Below, piece by piece: positions 30,337-40,350 of a stretch of 64,000 bases of DNA (within the stretch, counting starts at the first letter, position 1; each line of letters opens with the position of its first letter). Location: the NCBI GenBank assembly GCA_963281255.1, contig OY725494.1:3733934-3797933 (forward strand), written 5' to 3'. The notes under the pieces are model-generated. The model was not told the origin of the DNA, searched no databases, and was given only the letters and a program-made list of their open reading frames with translations. Both the position numbers and the translations under genes were made by a program. This DNA is from Aphrocallistes beatrix (Eukaryota; Porifera; Hexactinellida; Sceptrulophora; Aphrocallistidae).

Positions 30337-33300
30337 ATGACTGAGGGGGCCAGCACCCTGCCTAGGATCATCACGCCCGTCCCGTCCACCCTGTGGTGGC
30401 CGCAGGAGAGAGAGGAGGAGCCAGGTGGCACGGAGAGAGGGCGCATGACCGCGATCGAATTCTTCCTGACCACTGCTATCGGGGGTCAGAAGCAGAAGCT
30501 GAAGGAGATGGAGCTAGAAGTGAACTCGTGGGTGCGAGGCCAGTCGGAGAGGGGGCTGGTTCGTGTGTACCGTCCGGACGTATCAGAGTCTAAGTTGGTA
30601 CAGTGCATTCTGTCCACCAGTGCGCAGGCTCTAGCTGACACGTTTGAGTGTGAGGCCATGTGAGTTTGAATGGTACATGTCTGTATAGCGAGGAAATAAT
30701 GTCATGTGTATATGTGTGTGCAGATATGTTCAGTTGTATGATGATCTGATTCGGCGCCTGGAAGATATTGAGAATCCGCTAGAGGTGCAGAATCAGCTGT
30801 TGAAACAGCTGGGCTACCAGGACCTGCTGCGTCTGAAGAAGGAAGGACGACACCCAGAGACGGCGAACTACATCAAGTTCTACGCAGGAAGGCCCCGCCC
30901 CTCCGAGGTGGAGGAGAGACTGCACTTGAAGGGGACTTTCCGCGTGAAGCAGGTCGGGTGGATGCACCGGTGGGAGTACAGGTACTGCATCCTGTGCGGC
31001 AGCAGGCTCCTGATATTCCGGTCTGGACTGAGGAGGGGCCGTCCCTTCGTGCTGAACATTTCCAACGGAGGCGTGGAGGAGTACCGGCTGACTGCCAGGA
31101 GGGGGATTGAGAATGCTCTCCGCCTCTACTCCAGCCAGCAGAAGCGCTACGTCCTAATCGCATTCAACACCTGGGCCCAGTACACAGCTTGGTTCAAGAA
31201 GGCTTCCAAGATGACTAGCCGGTAATAGTGTGATAGTATGACTAACTAATCTTTAGATAAGCCAGGTACTAAACACTCCGGTTTCTCACATAGGGGATCA
31301 AATGAGTTGAACCTAACGTCCTGCTGCCTGGAGAACATTCCGGATCACTTGTTCCTGCACTGGTCGAGACATGTTCGATCTCTCAACTTGGAGAGGAACT
31401 TCATGAGGAAGCAGGCCGATCCACTACCGGTAGGAGTTCAGAAGGAGGGACCTGCACCTCTCGGATATCTCAGAGACCTGCCGAAGTTGATTCACCTGCA
31501 AACCCTGACACTCTCAGACAACGAAATAGCTGCATTCCCATTCAGTATCTGCAACATACCCACTCTCAAATGTCTGGACCTATCTAGGAATTTGTTAGTC
31601 TTTGAAACCCCTAATTATTTTCAGTTTTTCTTCATACGGAATCTCACACCGTTCTATTCCTTAGGATGTCAGACCTCCCTGAGGAAATCGGTAGACTGAG
31701 GAGTTTAGAATCTCTCTCGCTACACAGCAATCAACTCAAGACTCTTCCCAGCGAGCTATCTAGCTTAGACAAGCTGATCTCTCTCACTGTGTCATTCAAT
31801 AAGTTAGTGCACATCTCTTTCCTTTCTTTTTGAAACTTTTGAATGATTTATCGTTGATATGTAGTTTCTCGTCATTTCCCAAAGTAATACTTGCGCTAAA
31901 CTCGCTACAGAATCTAATCATATCCGGCAACAAGATCTCTCAGCTGCCAGATGACCTGGACAGAATAGCGAGGTTGGAGAGATTGGATGTCAGGCTGAAC
32001 CCGATATCTGGCTGTCTCCCTGAGTCTCTCAAACTGATGGACTACCTCACTCAGGTAACCTATCGACTTCTCTAAAGTAGAAACTACACATATAGCCTCT
32101 ATAGACTACTACTCTATACCATAATGTATTCCCTCAGCTAGACATCACTCAGACTGGTCTGGATAAGTTCGACTTCTCTCTAACTCCCTACCTGCAGAAG
32201 CTCACATTCAACTCCAGCACTGCTCAAGCAATCTATCTTGACAACACTGTGAGTCTTAAGATATGTACAGTATCTGCATGTACGAAATCAGGAGCCGTGT
32301 ATTCAGTTTATTAAACTAACATTAATTAATCTCCTCACTTTACAGAAGAATTATGAAACATTTTATTGAATAGATTAGCTTTGAATTTGCTGCTATTTGA
32401 CAGGCTCACTGAATGTTAGTATTTGATCCATACGAAACCTGTTTTCTTAGTGCGCAAGAGAGGTGCTAGTATCCTGGAGCAGACTTCACGCCATCGACTT
32501 TACTAACCTTCCTGAAAACCTAGTTACCTTAGATGTGTCTAGGAATGCCCTCAAAGAATTACCAGAGGCTCTCTGCGACCTTCCTCTCCTTAGAGAGCTG
32601 GATGTCAGTCACAACTTTCTCACAAACCTCCCGGCCAGGGTTTTCTGGAACATGAAGGCACTCGTCATTCTCAAAGCCGCTGCCAACCAACTCAAGGTGA
32701 ATGAACTGTAGTTACATATTATGTAAAATATGTCCTTGAATAAGTGCCGTTACTAATGTATTTCATGAGCTTGAATACACAGTCGACTCCGCTTAATAGG
32801 GATCTAGTCAATCGGGTCAACTGCTTAATCGGGCCACTTTTGGCAGGACTGGAATAGCTCTCACACATAGAAACTAATAGAAAATATTTTCGGTTAATAG
32901 GGTTCTCCGCTTAATCGGGCAAAAATGTCCTCTGACCGATGTGACCCTATTAAGCGGAGTCAACTGTATTTATTTTCAGGAGCTCCCTGACAGAATCGAC
33001 AGGTGTCTCTTAGAGGTGCTAGATGCCAGCCAGAACCAGCTCACTTCCCTCCCCGCGGCACTGCTACTGCGGCTGACCGCACTCAGAGAACTCAACCTCA
33101 GCTCTAACCAGCTGACTGGACTGCCTCGCACCAGCAACCCTCAGGGCATGGGGATACTGCGGCTGCTGCTTGCATTCAACAACTTCACTGAGACAGCTGT
33201 GGCTGTGCTCTCAGAGTGCAAGACCCTCCTTGTGCTGGATCTCTCCTTCAACTCCATCAATGCTATCGCTGACCACTTCTTCGCCAAAATGAACGACCTG

Positions 33301-36300
33301 GAATATGTATGTAGTGGATCAACCTCATTGTGGATTGTGTCTTGACTGAGTTGAACTTATCTTTGCAGGTTAACCTTTCTGGAAATCGCCTCACCGAACT
33401 TCCCTCCCACCTCGCCTCCTGTTCAAAACTACAAACCTTGTTCGCACACACGAACCGCCTGGCCCACATCCCAGATCTATCCCCGTGTAGCTCCCTCAGA
33501 GACCTGGACCTCTCCTCCAACATGCTGCAGTCCCTGCCGCTAGAGGCTCAATCTTACTTCCCTAAACTGAGGTACCTCGACGTCTCTGATAACACCGCTC
33601 TCAAGCTAGGCGGCTCCTCCATCTCTTCTCTACGCACCATTAAAAGGTATTTACTATGCAATGCATCTATGTACATTCACGTAATACTTCAGAAGTAATT
33701 TCGAACAATTTTTTTGTGTCCCATGATAACAAGTTAGCTACAAAGTACGTTACTAACTTACTATGTATACTAGTTTATGTTTTGCTAAATGAAATATGTT
33801 TTGCCAAATGTCTCCAGATTAATCCTTGAAGGGGTGTTCGACGTTCCGATGATTCTGTCCAGCATGATGCCTACAGGCACAGTTGACTGCGCCACCACCT
33901 CTTCCTACCACTGGCAGTGGTGCTACGGGAGCTCTGAGACACGGACGCTGCCGTGCCTCACTTCGAACCCCTCTCCTGACCTGTTTCAAGTTCCGTACAA
34001 GATAGCTTTTGTGAAGGACGCTGGGTTTAGGAGAGGGAGGGACGGCTTGTTTGGGATTATAGAAGGTAGGAGCTGTGTTGTTTGTAGAGTTTTGAAGAGA
34101 CTTATGGCTTAATACATTTGTAGGTTATCCGACGGCGGAAGTAGCGGCTGAAATCTCACTCAAACTGCCTCAGATAATCCTCTCCGAAGTGGACGAGAAC
34201 TCCCGGGAGATATCGGCTCAGTACCTCAAGTATGCGATGCTCAGTGCCAACAAACTCCTCGGCAGAGTGGGACACATCTCTGCTGCCTCTCTAGCCATAT
34301 GTCACATTCTCCAGGTAGTAGGATCGATAAAAAATTAATCAACGGATCGAACTTCAGATTATTTGCGAGAATCCCCGCTAGATTCCAGGAGGATATGTGC
34401 TGAACACTGCTAATGTGGGTCAAGTAGAAGTTGTGATATCTCGACAAGGCAAGCCGATCACTCTCACACAGCTGCACACAGTCACGAAGAACGTGAAGGA
34501 GAGGGAGAGGGTGATGAGTAGGAGGGGGTTCATCACAGAGGATAGGAAGGTGATGGGTGAGTCTTCCTCCTACTAATACAGTACTAGGATACAAGTGACA
34601 GATTGAGAATAGAGGACGAATAAGGGATCACACAAATTGAAATTATCAACCATTAACGTCATTGTGACACTAAGAGTTGATATCTAGACGCTAATACTGT
34701 TTGATGGTGTAAAATTAGGCAGTGAAGGATGTTCAGTTTGTTCAGAAATATTTAATACGTATCTGGGTTTCGCACATGTTCTAGTAATTTGAGTAGCAGG
34801 GCCCCGACCAGATCCGTACCAGCTGTACATGTAATCTATCAGGGTCTCTCTTGTTCATCATTTCTATTATTGATTCAAGTCAGTGTTTCGCTACCTTTCT
34901 TTTTTGTGATCTTAGCGGCACGTGTGTCAGGTAATACTACTACATACGTATCTAGGGGATATCATGTAGTAAATCGACAAGTGATATAAAAAATGATTGA
35001 TTCAAACAATAAGAGCTACGTATAGGTAGTTATCTTACACGACTACTTGTGAGTACGTGGGTGGCTGTTGCTCGTTCGATTCTTTTGAGGTTTGGTAGAT
35101 GTTAACTGGGGAAATGTAGTCCATATCTTCTCCATAGTTGTAGGTTCGCTGCAGATAATAGCCCCCAGGGTTCCGTGTCAGATAATCGCTGGCGTAGGGA
35201 TTATACTCTGAAAATGGAGCAACTTCAGTTCTTGCAGTATTCTTAGTTAGCTTTTTCAGTCGGTTAGCGAAGAAGGCAGATTCCCTTCTCTTATCTCTCT
35301 GAGGTTTCACTCTCTTGCGGAGGCATATTGCCAGACAGACAAGAACGATTGCAGGTACGGACAGGACTAAGCACGGTAGTAAGAATAAGGCCCACAAGTA
35401 GATCAAGTTGGAGTTGCCGCAGTTTTGAAATTTGTTGTCACATGATGATGACTGCTGTCTCGACAGTTCCAGGTTAGCTAGCGACAGGAGCAATGCGAAT
35501 AAGGTCACTCTTCTGATGTTCATGCACGCCCTGCTTAGCTTTGAAGTAAAAAAATTCTGATTAATTTCATTTTCTAAATTACTTGAGCCCTATTACTACT
35601 ATTTCACTCAAAGAATAGTTTTTCTGAACTTGGGTTTTGAGAATATCTACATTCTCTATCGACCAAATATTTATCAAAAGTGTTTTGGCTAAAAACGGGT
35701 GGAAAATTGCTTCTCAGTGTCTGTGTAGCTCCATAGTGAAATCATGACTCTAAATGAAAGTACAGTCAAGGTCGCTTATTGTGAACCACCAGGGGACCAA
35801 AATATATGTTCATAATAGAGATACGTACTTCATATTAAGCGAACTTGATTCAATACAAATCCTATCAAAAATATGAGATTGGGACCAAGAGGTTAGTTCA
35901 TAATAAACGAACGTTCATCTTAAGCGGGTTCATAATAAGCGACCCTGACTGTAATTACATTTTTGACATTACACAAGGTCTTGTAACAAACACACTGAGC
36001 TTCACCTTTAAGATCAAGGCGTACTAATTTTAGAATAGTCAGACATGCGAAAGATTCATCAGCAATGATCTGATGAAATATATGAATACTTGCTGGATTT
36101 AAGGTTTGATGTCACAACATTCCTCCTCTAGGACTGTCCCCTACGACTCGTGCTCTCGGAGCATTCAACCTCTACCCTGTCGTGATCCCAGACCCTTCAC
36201 TCAACACGTTGAGACTGTCTTCACAAGACGAGTTTCTCATCATAGCAAGTAGAGGAGTCTGGGACGTAATCTCTTATGATCAAGCTGTCAAAGTATGTAG

Positions 36301-36767
36301 TATTATAATACTAACATAATAGTAGAATACAGTCGACTCCGCTTAATCGGGACAAGTCTCCAGGAATGGAATGGCTCCCATACATAGAAGCTAATACTAA
36401 ATATCATTGGTTAATTGGGAACTCAGCTTAATCGGGACAAAATATCCGGGACCAAAGTGTCCCGATTAAGCGGAGTCACCTGTGCATCTGATTTAGTGCT
36501 GCACTGTTGTAGGCTGTCGCCCCGTTAGCAAAAAGGCCAACCCAAGCTGCAAAGCGTCTACGGGACCTAGCTCTCTCCATCGGCTGTCAAGACAACATCG
36601 CCGTGTTGGTTGTTTGTCTCTCCATCCCCTCTTCTAGCGCGGGGAGTGAGAGGCTAGGCACCGGCGCAGGCAGTTATAACCCAACCAACGAGTTGAGTGG
36701 GTACAAGGTCAGGAGGTCAGGCCGGTTCACTGGGAAGACGAAATTCGAAGGTATTCAGGAGATGTAA
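30337..36767 (+). CDS. PHLPP: PHLPP-type protein phosphatase (PH domain, LRRs, PP2C-like domain)
   Basis: Fourteen exons splice in phase to 1146 residues: 30337-30659, 30724-31221, 31294-31593, 31665-31802, 31865-32054, 32138-32248, 32451-32696, 32980-33306, 33369-33646, 33818-34065, 34124-34314, 34382-34556, 36132-36292 and 36513-36767. A PH domain (about 170-270, GWMHRWEYRYCILCGSRLLIF) precedes some 18 leucine-rich repeats (about 275-800). A PP2C-type domain follows (FVKDAGFRRGRDGLFGIIEG, NTANVGQVEVVISRQGKP, ASRGVWDVISYDQA, IGCQDNIAVLVV). Family members dephosphorylate AKT and PKC hydrophobic motifs. A metal-site Asp seems replaced by Glu (IIEG where vertebrates have VFDG). An alternative ATG lies at 30316. 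Introns 7 and 13 carry MITEs. Confidence 0.93.
32776..32968. mobile_element. pogo/Tigger-like MITE in PHLPP intron 7
   Basis: The inverted ends CAGTCGACTCCGCTTAAT and ATTAAGCGGAGTCAACTGTA sit next to TA. It is the same family as 36328-36484. It stops about 10 bp before the acceptor of exon 8, so it supplies the DNA just upstream of the pyrimidine tract. Confidence 0.8.
35035..35523 (-). CDS. one-pass membrane protein with PPxY tail, nested antisense in a PHLPP intron
   Basis: This single-exon gene has 162 residues. Residues 1-23 (MNIRRVTLFALLLSLANLEL) form a signal peptide. The short extracellular part has SSCDNKFQNCGNS. One TM (about 43-67, LIYLWALFLLPCLVLSVPAIV) is followed by a basic stop-transfer LRKRVKPQRDKR and a Tyr-rich cytosolic tail. 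The tail ends EQQPPTYSQVVV-stop, giving a C-terminal PPxY motif and a PDZ-ligand-like hydrophobic end. This layout resembles Shisa/VOPP1-type adaptors (short Cys-containing ectodomain, one TM, PPxY tail), but I cannot assign a family. It lies on the minus strand within PHLPP intron 12 (34557-36131). Confidence 0.75.
   Translation of the reverse strand: MNIRRVTLFALLLSLANLELSRQQSSSCDNKFQNCGNSNLIYLWALFLLPCLVLSVPAIVLVCLAICLRKRVKPQRDKRRESAFFANRLKKLTKNTARTEVAPFSEYNPYASDYLTRNPGGYYLQRTYNYGEDMDYISPVNIYQTSKESNEQQPPTYSQVVV
35761..35953. mobile_element. pogo-like MITE in PHLPP intron 12
   Basis: The inverted ends TACAGTCAAGGTCGCTTATT and AATAAGCGACCCTGACTGTA match the family at 23881-24066, with TA at both borders. 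It lies about 240 bp upstream of the nested minus-strand gene. Confidence 0.85.
36328..36484. mobile_element. pogo/Tigger-like MITE in the last PHLPP intron
   Basis: The left end TACAGTCGACTCCGCTTAAT and the right end ATTAAGCGGAGTCACCTGTG form the inverted termini. It belongs to the same family as 32776-32968 and ends about 28 bp before the last exon. Confidence 0.8.
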
Positions 36768-36893
36768 TAGAGAAATATTTGGATTATCATTTGAGAATTT
36801 TCATTATTTTCTACCTTTTATATGTTTCTAATTATTACCCTTAACAGTTTCGCGCAACTTTCATTAGATAAGTTAGTTCTTCCCTGCTCCATA

Positions 36894-37290
36894 TCTTATA
36901 TGTTAAAACTCGATGGGTTTTTTGTTGTTGTTTTTATGCAAATTGATTGGGGAACTGGGAGGTGCTAGAAATGTGAAATAGGGGGACATGGTCGCATGGT
37001 CCCCCCAAATAAAGTTATCAAGTTGCTTTCTACTTTTTGACTTGATTTTTAAGCTTCAGAATTAATGAATAATAAGATAATTATATCAAAATTATTGCTC
37101 CATAGATAGTTAGAATAACTGTAGATCGATATTTCTATGTCTAAGATTTGAAAATTTTATGGGGGGCAAGCTCCAGACCCCCTTATTTACGCCCCTGCAT
37201 TAACGCTGGTTTTCTAATTCTAGGACAATCGATTTTAAGTTGGGCCCCCTAAATACAATCTCTGGAGTCGCCACTGAGTAAAATGAATCT
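36894..37290. mobile_element. transposon relic tract: Helitron-like 5' end and hAT-like ends
   Basis: At 36894 the sequence TCTTATATGTTAAAACTCGA follows an A and matches the Helitron-like 5' termini. TTACGCCCCTG at about 37195 and CTGGAGTCGCCACTG near 37263-37277 look like right-hand hAT-type termini. No complete element can be delimited. Confidence 0.4.
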
Positions 37291-37603
37291 GATAGTCTAT
37301 TTGTAATCCTTTGCCAGTGGTAGACTGTGATAGAACTAGTAGTTTACCGACATTCATATCTTTAGTCAACTTTTCAAATAATACATAATTCTTACGTACT
37401 GTACATACATTTATAAATTTGTTTTTTAACTTTGATGCAACATCTACGTTGCTAGCACTTGCGAAAAGTTGTATCATATTTGATGACTTGATTAAGTAAA
37501 GGTGTCCAGAGTAATAATGCCTGTGTTTTTGGGAACTAGCATAAACACCTCTTTCCATTTCCTTAAACTGGTTATCTTTCCTTGATTGTGTTAGACTCAG
37601 TAT

Positions 37604-37813
37604 ATGTCTCAACCAGAGAATCAATCTCCAGAAAACAAATCCTGTCTATCCTGTAAGGTCGTAGGAGTGGGAGGATGCTACGCTACGTTCATCTATTCCT
37701 TGTATGCGTATAAAACCCGGAAGCCTTCATCTCCACCTAGAGACAGGATTTTTATCCTCGCAATTGCTGCATTTTTTTTCTCGGTTGGAACGCTGAGATT
37801 ATTGAAAGATTAG
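37604..37813 (+). CDS. small CxxC membrane protein, DMAC1/TMEM261-like (DUF4536)
   Basis: This 69-residue single-exon gene starts MSQPENQSPENKSCLSCKVV. The CLSC motif (CxxC) runs directly into a glycine-rich TM (VGVGGCYATFIYSLYAY), followed by a basic RKPSSPPRDR and a second hydrophobic segment (IFILAIAAFFFSVGTLRLL). This arrangement fits the DMAC1 (distal membrane-arm assembly component, mitochondrial complex I) family, in which SCLSCR precedes the first TM. Assignment rests on this short motif and the topology. The reading frame and its position in a tight plus-strand cluster support a real gene. Confidence 0.6.
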   Translation: MSQPENQSPENKSCLSCKVVGVGGCYATFIYSLYAYKTRKPSSPPRDRIFILAIAAFFFSVGTLRLLKD

Positions 37814-38025
37814 ATTTTCTCTAGGCTACGTATACATAATATTTTTAAAAATATTGCTCTCTTTGTCTGTTCAATGCTTGAATTGTTGCAGCTTAATGAT
37901 TCAGAACCATCCTTGATTCATCCACCAATATATCTATACGTACGTATATGTATACGTATTAGTAGGTGGTCTAGTTCTCGATTATAAGTACTGCGAATGG
38001 ATATAAACTTTAATTCTTATTTATC

Positions 38026-39081
38026 ATGTACGTAATAACTAGAATGAAAACACACTATTCGTCCAAAACACTCCGCATACTCGTAGTAGCAGTGATGTGT
38101 GTCATTCTGCTGTTCCTTGTCCTGAGGTCGAGACAGCTCTTCTTCAGAAGTCCAGTCGTGAGAGAGGGGAGCTCTATCTTCCTCCCGACTCTCCTCTCAG
38201 CGGCCTTAGACCTGGCCGAGCAGGGCGGGGAGGAAGTGAGAGCTGTGCATGAGTCGAAGAGTCTCGAAGTTAAATCCAAAGGAAAGACTGTCGAGGGCGC
38301 CCGGGAGCTCGTAACAGACGCTGATAAGCGCTCACACATTAAAATTGTCTCTGGCTTCCGACAGGTCTGGCCTGACCTCCACCTGATCTCAGAGGAGAGA
38401 GACAGGGTCAGTGAGGGCGGTGGGAAGCAACCCAACTTGGACAGACCTGAAGTTAAAGAGTTCAAATCGTCCTCTAACCCTGAGGACTTCCTCGACGTCC
38501 GAGACCTCACCGTGTGGATAGATCCGCTGGACGCTACTCAGGAGTTCACGGAGGACCTCCTGGAGTATGTGACCGTGATGGTGTGCGTGGCGTACAGAGG
38601 AGACCCCATCATCGGAGTGGTGCACCAGCCGTTCAAGAAGAAGACGTACTTCGGGTGGGTAGGGAAGGCCTACTCTCTTCCCGTCTGGGAAGACAGATCT
38701 GAAGACAGTAGGATTCGGATAATCGTCTCACGCTCCCACGCCGGGAACGTCGAGAAAGTGGCGAGGAACACGATCGGAGGCAATGCTAAAGTGCTCCGCG
38801 CCGGAGGAGCGGGGTACAAGACCCTGAGTCTCTTGGGAGGGTCTGCAGACCTCTACCTCCACGTGACCAAGATTAAGAAGTGGGACATCTGCGCTCCTCA
38901 CGCACTGCTGCTCTCCGCTCCCGTACCGGGCGGGATGACCTCTCTACACGGTCTCCCCATCAACTACGATTGGGAAGGAGACCGCGCCAACCACAAGGGG
39001 CTACTAGCCACCAGGGATAGACAGCTCCACACAGAAATGTTGGAGAAATTCCAAGGCCTCCACAGTGATCTTGATAGATAG
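38026..39081 (+). CDS. BPNT2: Golgi-resident PAP phosphatase (IMPase superfamily)
   Basis: This intronless gene has 351 residues. An N-terminal signal anchor (about 16-34, LRILVVAVMCVILLFLVL) places the catalytic domain in the Golgi lumen. Signature motifs of the lithium-sensitive phosphatase fold are LVTDADKRSH, ISEERD, the metal-binding WIDPLDATQEFTE, RAGGAGYKTL and KWDICAPHALL. DPLDATQEFTE is typical of the PAP-phosphatase branch (BPNT2/IMPAD1). This enzyme hydrolyses 3'-phosphoadenosine 5'-phosphate, the by-product of Golgi sulfotransferases. All metal ligands look intact. An alternative start exists at the second methionine (38044). The antisense frame overlapping it is a shadow. Confidence 0.92.
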   Translation: MYVITRMKTHYSSKTLRILVVAVMCVILLFLVLRSRQLFFRSPVVREGSSIFLPTLLSAALDLAEQGGEEVRAVHESKSLEVKSKGKTVEGARELVTDADKRSHIKIVSGFRQVWPDLHLISEERDRVSEGGGKQPNLDRPEVKEFKSSSNPEDFLDVRDLTVWIDPLDATQEFTEDLLEYVTVMVCVAYRGDPIIGVVHQPFKKKTYFGWVGKAYSLPVWEDRSEDSRIRIIVSRSHAGNVEKVARNTIGGNAKVLRAGGAGYKTLSLLGGSADLYLHVTKIKKWDICAPHALLLSAPVPGGMTSLHGLPINYDWEGDRANHKGLLATRDRQLHTEMLEKFQGLHSDLDR

Positions 39082-39622
39082 TTTCATTGCATGCTATTTA
39101 TGTTTGTTTATACATATTATATCTCTTAATGCATTTAATTAATTAATTATCAGAAGTTTGTATGTTCTTTCTAGGATTTTAATTGAAATCCCTATTCAGT
39201 TAATTCTAAAAGTAAATCCTTCGATTATTCTCCTGATGACTCAGAATATTATAATGAGATATGGTGCGATTCTCTTAAGACGGATGAGAAACGACCCAAC
39301 CTCTTTGAGACACGAAATCGGGCCGTACGTGTTTGTCTAATCACTCTAATATCTCATACACAGACACTGGGGACTGAACTTTGGTATGTCACAGCCCTAC
39401 CAATATTCATTCGAGGTATTCTGCATTTTATGAGTGTATCTCGGCTCGTATTTAGTCAATGTAGTATGTACTACTTTTAAACTTTAATAATCTAACAAGC
39501 AATCAATCATTTTAATTTAATTTTCCTAATGTGCATACTGATAATCCTGGAAAGATTGGCCTTATGCCGTGTGAAGACATTCTACTCTTCCTGCTATCCT
39601 AGCATTTTAGTTTTGCCGCCCA
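39082..39622. other. AT-rich spacer between BPNT2 and prefoldin 3
   Basis: No coding or repeat feature is recognised. It presumably holds the BPNT2 3' UTR and the prefoldin promoter. Confidence 0.4.
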
Positions 39623-40189
39623 ATGGCTGAGTCCGGCACTGAACCAGCGGAGTCCAAACCTCACGGGGGTATCCCTGAGGCGCACTTCCTGGAGGACGTG
39701 GGCAGCTTCATGCGGGAGCCCGGGAACTCCTCTGCGGAGACGGTTATCAAGCGGTTGGACGAGCAGCACCAGAAGTACAAGTTCTGGGAGGTCAATCTGC
39801 TCCAGCGGAAGCGCCGTCTCAAGCAACAGATGCCAGACATCGTCAGTACTCTGGAGATGGTACAGTTCCTCAAGTCCCAGCGCTCCTCCCCTGCCCCCCT
39901 CTCCACCCGCTACCTCCTCAACGAGAACCTGTACGCCACCGCCACTATCCCGCCCACGGACACGGCCTTCCTCTGGCTGGGCGCGAACGTGATGCTCGAG
40001 TACACAATTGACGACGCGGAACAGCTGCTGCAGAAGAATCTGGAAGCAGCTCAAGAGGGACTCAAGTCGACCTCCAGCGACCTAGACTTCCTCCGGGACC
40101 AGTATACAACCACTGAGGTCAACATGGCGCGCATTTACAACTGGGATGTGCAGAGGAGGAGGAAGGAAGGGAAGTCGGCTAGTACTTGA
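39623..40189 (+). CDS. VBP1: prefoldin subunit 3 (VBP1)
   Basis: This intronless gene has 188 residues, the usual length. After a variable head, IPEAHFLEDVGSFMREPGN and LDEQHQKYKFWEVNLLQRKR match VBP1. Two long helices (about 45-90 and 130-178) flank the beta-hairpin region ENLYATATIPPTDTAFLWLG and ANVMLEYTIDDAEQLLQ, giving the coiled-coil tentacle of an alpha-type prefoldin. The hexameric complex delivers nascent actin and tubulin to the CCT chaperonin. It lies 162 bp upstream of the PACT-domain gene on the same strand. Confidence 0.94.
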   Translation: MAESGTEPAESKPHGGIPEAHFLEDVGSFMREPGNSSAETVIKRLDEQHQKYKFWEVNLLQRKRRLKQQMPDIVSTLEMVQFLKSQRSSPAPLSTRYLLNENLYATATIPPTDTAFLWLGANVMLEYTIDDAEQLLQKNLEAAQEGLKSTSSDLDFLRDQYTTTEVNMARIYNWDVQRRRKEGKSAST

Positions 40190-40350
40190 TCCCTGGTTTA
40201 GATTGTATACAACTTGTTCTTATTGCTGGACGTAGTTGAATTCATAGACGCCTATTCAATTAATTCATTCTATTGTATACTTTTGAGATTACATAATAGC
40301 CAAAGTTAAACTTTAATCATTTTCAGTTTTACCCGCGTTGGAGTTAGCAG

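Noticed and set aside
37235-37624. 129-codon minus-strand frame ending RLQRLYLGGPT
   Set aside because: It runs through transposon-terminus sequence and overlaps the DMAC1-like start; no domain and AT-driven codon use.
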